From positions 248,001-312,000 of the forward strand of contig NZ_QOIL01000003.1 in the NCBI RefSeq assembly GCF_003323745.1: 64,000 nt of DNA. Direction: 5' to 3'. A program made the translations under genes and the position numbers. The notes beneath the pieces are model-generated. The model was not told the DNA's origin. It searched no databases and saw only the letters and a list, made by a program, of their open reading frames with translations. Shown one piece after another: positions 8,098-16,572 of the stretch (the stretch's first letter is position 1; each line of letters opens with the position of its first letter). Source of the DNA: Sphaerisporangium album. Lineage in GTDB: Bacteria > Actinomycetota > Actinomycetes > Streptosporangiales > Streptosporangiaceae.

Positions 8098-11000
8098 CCG
8101 AGATGCTCAAACGCCTGGCCAGGCTGCCCGAGGACAAGCGCGCCCGTTTACTCGCCCAGTTACGCGCGGGGGCCGAGCCCGCCTCGAACCTCGGGCCGGT
8201 GGCCCGGCAGGGCACGGGCCCGGTGCCGCTGTCCTTCAACCAGGAACCCCTGTGGACGCACCACCGGCTCTCCCCCGACGAGCCGACGTACAGCATGCCG
8301 TTCTGCTACCGGCTGCGCGGCGAGCTTGACGTCGAGGCGCTGCGCGGCGCGCTCACCGGGCTGGTCGCCCGGCACGAGTCGCTGCGGACCAGCGTGACCG
8401 AGCGCGACAACACCCCGGTTCAGGTGATCGCGCCCGAGATGCCGGTCGAGATGCTGATCGTCGAGGCGTCGAGCGAGCAGGAGGTGGAGGCGCTGCTCAA
8501 GATCGAGGCGCGCATCCCCTTCGCGATCGAGACGCCGCCGTTGTGGCGCATCCGCTTGTACCGGCTGGCCTCCGACGACCACTACCTGCTGTTCAACGTG
8601 CACCACATGGTCTTCGACGGCTGGTCGACGACGGCGCTGGTCCGGGATCTGGCCGAGCTGTACCGCGCGGGAAAGAACGGCGTCGAGCCGGACCTGGCCG
8701 AGCTGCCGGTGCAGTACGCCGACTACTCGATCTGGCAGCGTGAGTGGCTGGCGGGCAAGCGGCTGGAGGAGCTGAACACCTGGTGGCGCGAGCGACTCGC
8801 CGACGCCCCCACCCTGGAGTTCCCGACCGACCGGCCGCGCCCGACCCAGGTGACGTTCAACGGCGCCGGGATGCAGACGAACCTGCCGCCCGAGCTGGAC
8901 CGCGCAGTGGACGGGCTCGCCCGCAAGATCGGCGTCACGCCGTTCAACATCTTCACCGCCGGGTTCGCCGTGATGATGCAGCGCTACAGCGGCCAAGACG
9001 ACGTCGTGATCGGCTCGCCGAACGCCAACCGGCGCTTCAGCTCGCTGGAGACGGTTACCGGCTTCTTCATCAACCAGCTCGTCCTGCGGTTCGACCTGTC
9101 GGGCGACCCGACCTTCCGCGAGGTCATCGACCGGACGCGGACCGTCGTCCAGGACACCTTCAGCCATGGCGACATCCCGTTCGGCAAGCTCATCGAGGCC
9201 GTCCGGCCGCCGCGCGACCCGTCCCGGCAGCCGCTGTTCCAGATCGCCTTCGCGGTGACCGACTTCGCGCCGCCCATCCAACTGGAGGGCATCAAGGTCG
9301 GCCTCGTCGGGACGCACACCGGGACCTCCCGGTTCGACATGGCCTGGGGCCTGACGCGGAACGGTGAGCAGACCACCATCGAGTGCGAGTACAACACCGA
9401 CCTGTTCGACGCCGAGACCATCGAGCGGTTCGCCGCCAACTACGGGCAGTTCCTGCTCAACGCCTGCGCCACGCCGCAGACCCCGCTGTCGTGGATCGAG
9501 GCGCTGGACGAGCGCGAGTACAACCGCGTCCTGTCCTTCGGCGACGGCCCCAAGCGGGAGGTGCGCCACACCACGATCACCGCCGAGTTCGAGGCGCGCG
9601 TCGCCGACCGCGGCCAGGAGACGGCACTCGTCGTGGACGAGACGCCGATCAGCTACGCCGAGCTGAACCGCCGGGCCAACCGGCTGGCGCACCACCTCAT
9701 CGACCTCGGCGCCAAGCCCGGCCAGGTCGTGGCGCTCGCGCTGCCGCGCTCGGCGGACCTGGTGGTGTCGGTGCTGGCCGTCCTGAAGTCCGGCGCGGCC
9801 TACCTGCCGCTGGACCCGACCAACCCGAGCGCCCGCATCGCGCAGATCCTCGGCGACGCCGACGCGCTCGCCGTCCTGACCGACTCCTCGCTCAGGGAGC
9901 GCGTGGCCGAGGCGGGACGCCAGCTCGTCGTCCTGGACGAGATGGGCGACAAGCTGGACGCAGCGCCGGACACCGACCCGCAGTCCACGGCCGGCCCCGA
10001 CGACGTCGCGTACATCATCTACACCTCGGGCAGCACCGGGCAGCCCAAGGGCGTGCTGATCGAGCAGCGCAGCGTCGTCAACTTCATCGGCACCGTCCAG
10101 GAGCTCTTCGAGCTGACCCCGGACGACCGGGTGCTGGGCTTCGCCTCGCTCAACTTCGACGTCTCGGTGTTCGAGATCTTCTCGGCACTGCTCACCGGCG
10201 CCCGGCTGTACCTGGCGGTGGACGAGGAGCGGCTGTCCATCGAGCGGCTCCAGGGCCTGATGGAGCGGTCGGGCATCACGGTCATCGACCTGCCGCCGGC
10301 GGTGATGAACCTGCTGGAGCCGGAGAGGTTCGACGCCCTGCGCATCGTGTTCGTCGGCGGCGAGGCGTTCTCCGCCGAGCTGGTGAACCGGTGGAACCCC
10401 GGCCGCCGGCTGTTCAACGGCTACGGCCCCACCGAGTGCACGGTCACTATGATCGTCGAGGAGTGCCCGGGCACCTGGGAGTCCACCCCGCCGATCGGCC
10501 TGCCGATGACCAACCACGTGGCGCACGTCCTGGACCAGCACCTCAACCCGGTGCCGTGCGGCGTGCCGGGCGAGCTGGTCATCGGCGGCGAGGGCCTGGC
10601 CAGGGGCTACCTGAACCGGCCCGAGCTGACCGAGGAAAAGTTCGTCGCCGACCCGTTCGGCACCGCGCCCGGCGGGCGGCTGTACCGCACGGGCGACCTG
10701 GTCAAGCGGCTGTCCGACGGGCGCATCGTCTTCATCGGGCGCATCGACCAGCAGGTGAAGATCCGCGGCCTGCGCATCGAGCTGGGCGAGGTGGAGGCGG
10801 GCATCGCCGCCTTCCCCGGGGTCGCCCAGGTGGCGGTCGAGCCGTGGACGGACGCCGCCGGTGAGCGTCACCTCGTCGGGTACGTCTCCTCCGGCAAGGA
10901 CCTGCTGGACATGAACGCGCTGCGCGAGCACCTGGCCGGACGGCTGCCCGCGTACATGATCCCCTCGTACTTCGTCGACCTGCCCGAGCTGCCCCTGAAC

Positions 11001-11393
11001 AGCAGTGGCAAGGTGAACCGGCGCGCGCTGCCGGACCCCGAGCCGCTGTCGGGCAGCGGCCCGGTGGCCCAGCCGAGGACCGAGACCGAGCGCGTCCTGG
11101 TGCAGGAGATCATGGGCCCGCTGCTGCGCAACGAGCGCATCGGCGTCGGCGACGACTTCTTCCAGCTCGGCGGCAACAGCCTCCAGGCCGCCCAGCTCAT
11201 CTCGTCGATCAACCGCCGCTTCAAGGTGCGGATCTCGCTGGCCGACTTCTTCCTGTCCCCGACCCCGTCGCACATCGCCGGCATCGTCGACTCCCAGCGC
11301 ATGGACGACATGAGCGAGGACGAGCTGCTCGCGATGCTGGAGTCGATGTCGGAGGACGAGGTCAACGCCCGGCTCGAAGGGGAGAACCGATGA
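8094..11393 (+). CDS. Single-module NRPS, C-A-T
   Basis: 1099 residues. An N-terminal helix (LKRLARLPEDKRARLL, possible docking element) is followed by a condensation domain from about residue 43, with HHMVFDG (His170, His171, Asp175). The adenylation domain has YTSGSTGQPKG from residue 643, FDVSVFEIF with Asp689, GYGPTE, YRTGDLVK and the A10 lysine K973. The thiolation domain has LGGNS with phosphopantetheine Ser1029, and an acidic tail follows. Aligning to GrsA by eye gives the specificity residues D-V-F-D-F-G-G-V-T-K. Asp at the 278 position (Asp732) often contacts a basic side chain, so a diamino acid such as DADH or a relative is plausible. No epimerase or terminal TE is fused. Two rare TTA codons occur at residues 19 and 23. 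The C domain needs an upstream donor, so more modules or the BtrH-linked acyl source probably lie to the left. Confidence 0.95.
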   Translation: MTEMLKRLARLPEDKRARLLAQLRAGAEPASNLGPVARQGTGPVPLSFNQEPLWTHHRLSPDEPTYSMPFCYRLRGELDVEALRGALTGLVARHESLRTSVTERDNTPVQVIAPEMPVEMLIVEASSEQEVEALLKIEARIPFAIETPPLWRIRLYRLASDDHYLLFNVHHMVFDGWSTTALVRDLAELYRAGKNGVEPDLAELPVQYADYSIWQREWLAGKRLEELNTWWRERLADAPTLEFPTDRPRPTQVTFNGAGMQTNLPPELDRAVDGLARKIGVTPFNIFTAGFAVMMQRYSGQDDVVIGSPNANRRFSSLETVTGFFINQLVLRFDLSGDPTFREVIDRTRTVVQDTFSHGDIPFGKLIEAVRPPRDPSRQPLFQIAFAVTDFAPPIQLEGIKVGLVGTHTGTSRFDMAWGLTRNGEQTTIECEYNTDLFDAETIERFAANYGQFLLNACATPQTPLSWIEALDEREYNRVLSFGDGPKREVRHTTITAEFEARVADRGQETALVVDETPISYAELNRRANRLAHHLIDLGAKPGQVVALALPRSADLVVSVLAVLKSGAAYLPLDPTNPSARIAQILGDADALAVLTDSSLRERVAEAGRQLVVLDEMGDKLDAAPDTDPQSTAGPDDVAYIIYTSGSTGQPKGVLIEQRSVVNFIGTVQELFELTPDDRVLGFASLNFDVSVFEIFSALLTGARLYLAVDEERLSIERLQGLMERSGITVIDLPPAVMNLLEPERFDALRIVFVGGEAFSAELVNRWNPGRRLFNGYGPTECTVTMIVEECPGTWESTPPIGLPMTNHVAHVLDQHLNPVPCGVPGELVIGGEGLARGYLNRPELTEEKFVADPFGTAPGGRLYRTGDLVKRLSDGRIVFIGRIDQQVKIRGLRIELGEVEAGIAAFPGVAQVAVEPWTDAAGERHLVGYVSSGKDLLDMNALREHLAGRLPAYMIPSYFVDLPELPLNSSGKVNRRALPDPEPLSGSGPVAQPRTETERVLVQEIMGPLLRNERIGVGDDFFQLGGNSLQAAQLISSINRRFKVRISLADFFLSPTPSHIAGIVDSQRMDDMSEDELLAMLESMSEDEVNARLEGENR

Positions 11394-12283
11394 GCACCCC
11401 GTTCAGCGAGGACAAGCTGGCCAAGCTGTCCCCCGAGCGCCGCAAGCTGTACGAGCAGATGCTCGCGCGGCGGGCGCAGACGGCGGCCGTGCGCGACAGC
11501 CAGGCCGTGGTGATGCGCCCCGGCACCGAGCCGCGCAACCTGGTGCTGATGAACCCGAGCGGCGGCGCGCTGTTCTGCTACGTGCCGCTGACCCGGGCGC
11601 TGCGCGAGGGGTTCCCCGTGCTCGGCTGCCTCAGCAGGCCCGGCGACCGGGCCAAGCCGATCGAGCGGCGGCTGATCGAGGTCGGCACCCGCATCCTCGA
11701 CGAGCTGGGCGCGGAGCTGGACCTGTCGACCTGCGTGTTCGCCGGGTGGTCGTTCGGCGCCTGCCTGGCCTTCGAAGTGGCCCGGCAGCACGCCGAGCGC
11801 ACCGGGGCCCGGCAGCCGGTCATGCTGTTCGACGCCGAGTACGCCACCGACCTCGGCGTCGCCGTGCCCGACGAGGAGGAACTGCGCCGGCAGTTCGTCT
11901 ACGACGTGTCCCGGCTCCAGGGCGTGCCGACGAGCGAGCTGGGCTGGCTGCTCAAGCCGCTGGACAGCCTCACCCCGATCCCGGACATGCTGGCCAGGTC
12001 GGGCGTGTCGCTGGACCTGTCGGAGGAGGAGACGCGGGACCGGTACCACATCTTCGCCGGGGCCGCGGAGGCGCTGTACCGCTACCACCCGCCGGCGCCG
12101 TACGACGGACCGGTGTACGCCCTGATCGCCGGGGCGCACATGGCCAGCACCGAGGCGTGGCGGCGGCAGTCCACCGGCGAGTTCCATCACCTGGCCCTGT
12201 CGGGCGACCACTACAGCGTGTTCGACGAGCGGAACCTGCCGCGCGTGGCGCACGCGGTCGAGGAGGCGATGGCCCGGGTCTGA
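11390..12283 (+). CDS. Stand-alone thioesterase (alpha/beta hydrolase) of the NRPS
   Basis: 297 residues with an intact triad: GWSFGA with Ser121, FDAEY with Asp148 and SGDHYSVF with His274. The C-terminal 230 residues look like NRPS/PKS thioesterase domains (YRYHPPAPYDGPVYAL...). The first 35 or so residues (EDKLAKLSPERRKLYEQML) are a helical arm similar to the helix at the start of NRPS C domains, and may dock to the acidic tail of the preceding NRPS. The 4-bp ATGA overlap with the NRPS gene couples them. It could release the product from the T domain or act as an editing type II thioesterase; its position as the last gene before a terminator favours release. Confidence 0.88.
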   Translation: MSTPFSEDKLAKLSPERRKLYEQMLARRAQTAAVRDSQAVVMRPGTEPRNLVLMNPSGGALFCYVPLTRALREGFPVLGCLSRPGDRAKPIERRLIEVGTRILDELGAELDLSTCVFAGWSFGACLAFEVARQHAERTGARQPVMLFDAEYATDLGVAVPDEEELRRQFVYDVSRLQGVPTSELGWLLKPLDSLTPIPDMLARSGVSLDLSEEETRDRYHIFAGAAEALYRYHPPAPYDGPVYALIAGAHMASTEAWRRQSTGEFHHLALSGDHYSVFDERNLPRVAHAVEEAMARV

Positions 12284-12300
12284 CCGGGCCCCGCACGGGC

Positions 12301-12336
12301 GTGCGGCCCCTCACCCGGCGGGGTGAGGGGCCGCAC
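12301..12336 (+). terminator. Strong hairpin terminator after the biosynthetic operon
   Basis: A perfect 16-bp stem (12301-12316 with 12321-12336) closing a 4-base loop GGCG, 17 bases after the thioesterase stop. It lies between convergent genes (thioesterase and the NarL-type regulator), so it may serve both. Actinomycete terminators often lack a U-tract, as here. Confidence 0.85.
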
Positions 12337-12372
12337 GTACGGCTGTGAAGCGTTTCAGTTGTCAGCCCGGTC

Positions 12373-13071
12373 TCAGTTGTTGGCCAGGTCGAACTCCGCC
12401 TGCATCATGCCGGCCCGGTAGGCGAACGACACGAGCTGGGCGCGGTCGCGCAACTGGAGCTTGTTGCGCAACCGGTAGATGTGCGTGCGGACCGTGGCCA
12501 CGGAGATGGACAGGGTCACTCCGATGTCCTCGGTGGACATCCCGCGCGCGGTCAGCAGCAGCACCTCGCGTTCGCGCTCGGTGAGCGCGGCGGCGTACGG
12601 CTGCAGCATGTCGTCCGGCTCGGTCTTGTGCTGGCGGAACCAGTCCAGCAGGCGCTGCGTCATCCGCGGGGTGAGCATCGCCTGGCCGCTGGCGACGGTC
12701 CTGATCGCGGCGACGAGGTCGTCGCGGCTGGTCTCGCGGGTGAGCAGGCCGCTGGCGCCGGCGTGCAGCACATTGGTGAGCGTGTCGTGGGTGAGCGTGT
12801 CGTCGTGCTCGTTGGTGGCGAACACCACGACTCGGGGGACGGGGTCGAGGTCCTCCCGCAGCAGGCGGCGGATCAGCTCGATGCCGAGCATGCCCTGCAG
12901 GGTGAGGCCTGTGACCACAACGTGTGGGCGGTACGAGCGAACCAGCATGATCGCGCGTTGCCCGCTGTCCGTGGTGTCGACCACGGTGATGTCGGACTCA
13001 GCGTCCAACAAGGTACGCAGACCGTCCCTGACCAGGGTGGTCTCGTCGCAGATCAGGACCCGATAGTGCAC
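12373..13071 (-). CDS. NarL/LuxR-type orphan response regulator without phospho-acceptor Asp
   Basis: 232 residues: an N-terminal receiver-like domain and a C-terminal LuxR helix-turn-helix (LTEREREVLLLTARGMSTEDIGVTL...VRTHIYRLRNKL). The receiver keeps the acidic pair Asp9-Glu10, but where the phosphorylated aspartate should be it reads VVVTGLTLQG, with Thr54-Gly55, and the conserved lysine after beta-5 is replaced (SGLLTRET). It should therefore not be switched by ordinary phosphorylation. Such atypical regulators in antibiotic clusters can respond to pathway products (known for JadR1). No kinase gene is adjacent. It is convergent with the biosynthetic operon and is the best candidate for its cluster-situated regulator (inference). 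Confidence 0.9.
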   Translation of the reverse strand: MHYRVLICDETTLVRDGLRTLLDAESDITVVDTTDSGQRAIMLVRSYRPHVVVTGLTLQGMLGIELIRRLLREDLDPVPRVVVFATNEHDDTLTHDTLTNVLHAGASGLLTRETSRDDLVAAIRTVASGQAMLTPRMTQRLLDWFRQHKTEPDDMLQPYAAALTEREREVLLLTARGMSTEDIGVTLSISVATVRTHIYRLRNKLQLRDRAQLVSFAYRAGMMQAEFDLANN

Positions 13072-13086
13072 GGTTATGACACCTGC

Positions 13087-13140
13087 CCTGAACTGGTCTC
13101 TCTGACGGCGACCCCTGAACCGGTCTCCCTTACGGCGACC
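13087..13140. repeat. 27-bp tandem repeat directly upstream of the regulator gene
   Basis: Two adjacent 27-bp units, 13087-13113 and 13114-13140, match at 24 of 27 positions. A degenerate third copy (GGTCTCTCTC) follows at about 13148. The array begins 16 bp upstream of the start codon of the minus-strand regulator gene, where promoter and leader sequences are expected. It could be a regulator binding array, perhaps for autoregulation; this is inference from position. Confidence 0.75.
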
Positions 13141-13481
13141 TCGGTCGGTCTCTCTCGCTTCCCGGGTACTCGCAGCAAAGCGAACCTCACTAATTCCTTT
13201 TCGCGCAAGTTCCTTTTCGAGAGCCGTTCACCTGCCGGCGACCATCCCGTGCGTGGTGCCCCCCCACATAATGCGCGGAATACCTAGTCATTTGAATATT
13301 TCAAACGACGTCGCACGACCTCGCCCAAGTCCGAACAAACCCCCTGTAAAAGGGATCTCCATGCCCGCCCTAACGAGAAGCTTGCATCTGCGACCGAACT
13401 CTGTCAAGCCTGTTTCTTTAGTTTGTCTCGACACGGGTCGTCTATTGCGCTGTGTAAGTGACCCTAAACGCTATGTAATCG
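13141..13481. other. AT-richer intergenic segment, probable promoter region
   Basis: This stretch between the regulator gene and the 3' end of the VOC gene is clearly richer in A/T than its surroundings (for example around 13260-13330 and 13390-13490). I see no gene. It probably holds the promoter of the minus-strand regulator, but no -35/-10 pair stands out enough to call. Confidence 0.5.
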
Positions 13482-13841
13482 TCATCGTCCCGCGGCGTTG
13501 CGGAGAACACAGAATTCGTTCCCCTCGGGGTCGGCCAGCACCACCCAACCCTGCCCGTTGGGCTTCCGGCGGTCGGACACCAAACGCGCGCCGATTCCGA
13601 TCAGACGCTCCACCTCGACGTCGCGGGGGACATCCGGCCGCAAGCAGAGATGCACCCGATTCTTGACGGTCTTCGGCTCGGGAACCCGGGCGAAGTAGAG
13701 GACCGTGTCATTCGGCAGCGTCACCGTCGCATAGAAGGAATCGTAATCATCGACGGGCTGTCCCGTGACCTCGCTCCAGAACCGCGCCAACTTGACCGGA
13801 ACCGCGCAGTCGAAGGCCACATTTTGCAAAAGGGATGGCAC
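13482..13841 (-). CDS. VOC-family (glyoxalase/bleomycin-resistance fold) protein
   Basis: 119 residues from a GTG start; an ATG 36 bases further upstream would add an unlikely Arg-rich leader (MTCGVRRRDNRR). The pattern NVAFDCAVPVKLARFWSEVTGQP...VHLCLRPDVPRDVEVERLIGIGARLV...GWVVLADPEGNEFCVL is a single vicinal-oxygen-chelate domain of the Glyoxalase_6 type common in actinomycetes. The DPEGNEFC segment is the usual C-terminal metal or ligand strand. Function is unknown. VOC proteins include drug-sequestering self-resistance proteins (bleomycin, mitomycin), so a resistance role next to a possible aziridine pathway is conceivable but unproven. It is transcribed toward the regulator gene. Confidence 0.8.
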   Translation of the reverse strand: MPSLLQNVAFDCAVPVKLARFWSEVTGQPVDDYDSFYATVTLPNDTVLYFARVPEPKTVKNRVHLCLRPDVPRDVEVERLIGIGARLVSDRRKPNGQGWVVLADPEGNEFCVLRNAAGR

Positions 13842-13877
13842 CCGGCGATTATCCCGGCGTCGGACGCCGCATGTCAA

Positions 13878-15780
13878 TCTTGGCGACAGGACCGAATTGG
13901 CGAGTTTCGGTCGGCTCTAAGCCGGGATCGACCCCACCTACTTAACGTGAATAGGGGATGTCCGAAAACCGGCGTCCGCGACGCTGGCGGTCCGCGAGGA
14001 CGGCACGAGAACGTCCCCGGCCGCGATCCTGACGACGTTCTCCGAGGTCGCGATCACAATCGCGCCCCGCGCCGCGAGGTCGTCGTGTTCACGACCGTCC
14101 ACAGGAAGACGTTCCAGGTGACCGCCCCTTTTGGGCCATCGCCGCGTGGCCGGGCCGCATTCGTTCACCGACGGCGCGCGGGTACGGAATCGATCAAGCG
14201 ACCTTGGCGACATGTGCCAATATGTTCGATCATGGCGCTGATATCCCATATGGCGCTCATCGGGGCTTCCGTCGCCCGGACTCGGCCGCACGCGACCAGG
14301 CCCCCGACGTGATTTACGGCGTCCGCCTTGATCGGCGAGCCGCGCGACGGCCGTTCGGCGCGTGGGCTTCTGAACAGGCATTCCGCCGGGCGGCCTCCGC
14401 CCGGTCACGGCTTCGCCGACGATCCCCGATGCCCGCCGGCCGGCGGTATCGGTCCGCGGACATGGACTTCTTCCCCAGGAGAACATCTCGCCACCCCAGC
14501 GCTCCGCCCCCGGCCCCCTATGCGCCACCCCATCCCACCGCCTCCCCGCAGGTCGTGCCACGGAGAAGTGCACACGACCAGCCGGCACCGGGCATCGCCA
14601 TTCTCGTTCGGCACGAATCGGACACGGGCGCCTTCTCGGCGATAAATTCCCATGCGCCTTGCCGATGTTACGGACCGGCAGGACGGTGCACCGGCGATCC
14701 TCTTTGATTCGGTTCGCCGGTACTCGCCGCGCTCGAATACGGAAGGCCCGAACCCGGCCCGGGAGGGGACAATCGACGTGCCGGCACCGGTATCCCGGCA
14801 CGCGGAGACGAATGGAACGCACGGCGCCCCACGACCGCCCGGGAAAGCCTCCTGACACCTGAGCGACCCCTTTACCGTGCGCTCGGAAAAATGCTTCACG
14901 GACGGAACCCGGCGACCGGAGGCGGGGTTATCCGTGATCGCTTCGGCGCGCTTCACCGATGCCCTCACGAGAAATTTCAATGGGAACGCGGACGCTTGAC
15001 CACAGCCCTCGCAGAACGGAATTCACGATATCGGCGGGCGCGCCCGCCGACGCCATCATCGATCTCCGCCGACACGCCACCCCGGCCGTCCCCGGGACAC
15101 CCTCACGCGAAAATCCAGAGCGTTTCACAGGACACGGCCGCGCGCCGGCGCCGACGATGTGCGGCGGATTCCGCGCATGAACGGCCGAATACGCGAGAGT
15201 GTTCCCGGCGAAAAGAGGGCGACGTGGACCACGCGATCCGCCGCGCCATCCCGCCGCGTCGGAACCGGTCCGCGGGAGCTGTTCTCCGAAGACGCCGCGT
15301 GTGTTCACCCGCACGACGACGGCCGTCCGCGAGAACGTCCGAAGATGCCCGGCCCCCTCGTTCGCGCGGATTGCCGGAGTCATTGCCATGTGGACGCGCG
15401 ACGGCCCGGGTAATCGTCGCAGGGAGGCCCGGGTAACCGTCACGGGTAGACGGCTCTCGCACTCTCCACCACAATGCCCGGAGAGAAACCTCCGCCCGTA
15501 CGGCGCGCCGATCGGCATACCCCACCGTGATCGCCGGCGACCGCGTCACATCAGGGCGGCCCACCCCATTCCACAGGCGCTGCCAAACGCACCGAAATCG
15601 CCGGAGCCGGACCCGGCCGGCCCTCTTCGCCGCCGCGCCGATCGACGCGAATGAACGAGTCCTCCCTGGTCAGAGCACATGCGCCGGGCCGCGCACCACC
15701 CTCGGCCGGGCGCGCGGGAAAACCCGACGGCCGCACTCGAACTTTGGGCGCCCCGCGCGCGGAAAGCGCCCGGCCGTCAT
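13878..15780. other. About 1.9 kb without a convincing gene
   Basis: Long open frames exist on both strands, but their translations are rich in Arg/Pro/Gly, lack recognisable motifs and lack the third-position GC bias of the flanking genes. Overall composition is somewhat less GC-rich than neighbouring coding DNA and A/T-rich words are scattered evenly. This looks like non-coding or decayed DNA rather than a gene too unusual to recognise. No inverted repeat pair or transposase remnant is visible. Confidence 0.55.
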
Positions 15781-15822
15781 ATCCTTTTCGGCACGACCAC
15801 GAAACAGGCGGAGGCCAACGTA

Positions 15823-16572
15823 ATGAACAGCGGAACCCCAGATGCGCCACGGATCTTAGCATTGTGGAGCGCGCCGCGTTCCCGGTCGACCGCATTCCTG
15901 AGAATGATGGCCGCCCGCGGCGACTACACCGTGGTGCACGAGCCGTTCTCGCATGTCGTCGATTTCGGTGAGGCGCAGGTGGGCCCCTTCACGGTCCATA
16001 CCGAAGCGGAGTTGATCGCTACCCTGCGTGAGCTGGCCACCCGCGAGCCGGTCTTTTTCAAGGACACCACGGACTTCCACTACCGCGGGCTGCTCTCCGA
16101 CGAGCGTTTCCTCACGGAGGCGACCCACACGTTCATCATCCGTCACCCCGAACAGGCCATCGCCTCCCACTTCGCGCTCAACGCCGATCTCGGCCGGGAC
16201 GAGATCGGCTTCGCGTGGCTCGCCGAGATCTACGACGCGGTCGCGGCCAGGTCGCAGACGCCTCCGGTGGTCATCGACTCCGAGGACCTGATCGAGAACC
16301 CGGTCGGCACGGTGAGGGAGTACTGCGCCCGCGTCTCCATCCCGTTCATGCCCGAAGCGCTGAGCTGGCAGCCCGGGGTACGCGACGACTGGCGTAAGAC
16401 CCAGCGCTGGCACGAGTCGACCAGCCGCACCGACGGCTTCGTCCGCACCGCGGGCGCGAACACCGACCTCGTCCGCACCAACCCCGAACTCTCCGCCTAC
16501 CTCGACTACCACCTGCCCCACTACGAACGCCTCCACGCCGCACGCATGCACGTGACGACCGAAGACGCATGA
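15823..16572 (+). CDS. PAPS-dependent sulfotransferase-like protein
   Basis: 249 residues. ATG was chosen for the GGCGGAGG ribosome site 8 bases upstream. The N-terminal WSAPRSRSTAFLRMM (residues 15-29) is the 5'-phosphosulfate-binding loop in the PRSRST form, and FIIRHPEQAIASHF has Arg107 and Ser115 at the spacing of the 3'-phosphate-binding motif, so PAPS binding is well supported. Related proteins act on small metabolites. From what I recall of the azinomycin/vazabitide/ficellomycin family, sulfation of a hydroxyl followed by sulfate elimination closes an aziridine, so this gene could act on the DADH-derived unit made by the operon upstream (inference; 3.5 kb from it and not in the same transcript). 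It stands alone, with non-coding DNA on both sides. Confidence 0.82.
   Translation: MNSGTPDAPRILALWSAPRSRSTAFLRMMAARGDYTVVHEPFSHVVDFGEAQVGPFTVHTEAELIATLRELATREPVFFKDTTDFHYRGLLSDERFLTEATHTFIIRHPEQAIASHFALNADLGRDEIGFAWLAEIYDAVAARSQTPPVVIDSEDLIENPVGTVREYCARVSIPFMPEALSWQPGVRDDWRKTQRWHESTSRTDGFVRTAGANTDLVRTNPELSAYLDYHLPHYERLHAARMHVTTEDA

Noticed and set aside
13938-14858. 306-codon minus-strand frame in the gene-poor belt
   Set aside because: No codon bias, no ribosome site, no recognisable motif, and overlapping frames of equal quality on the other strand.
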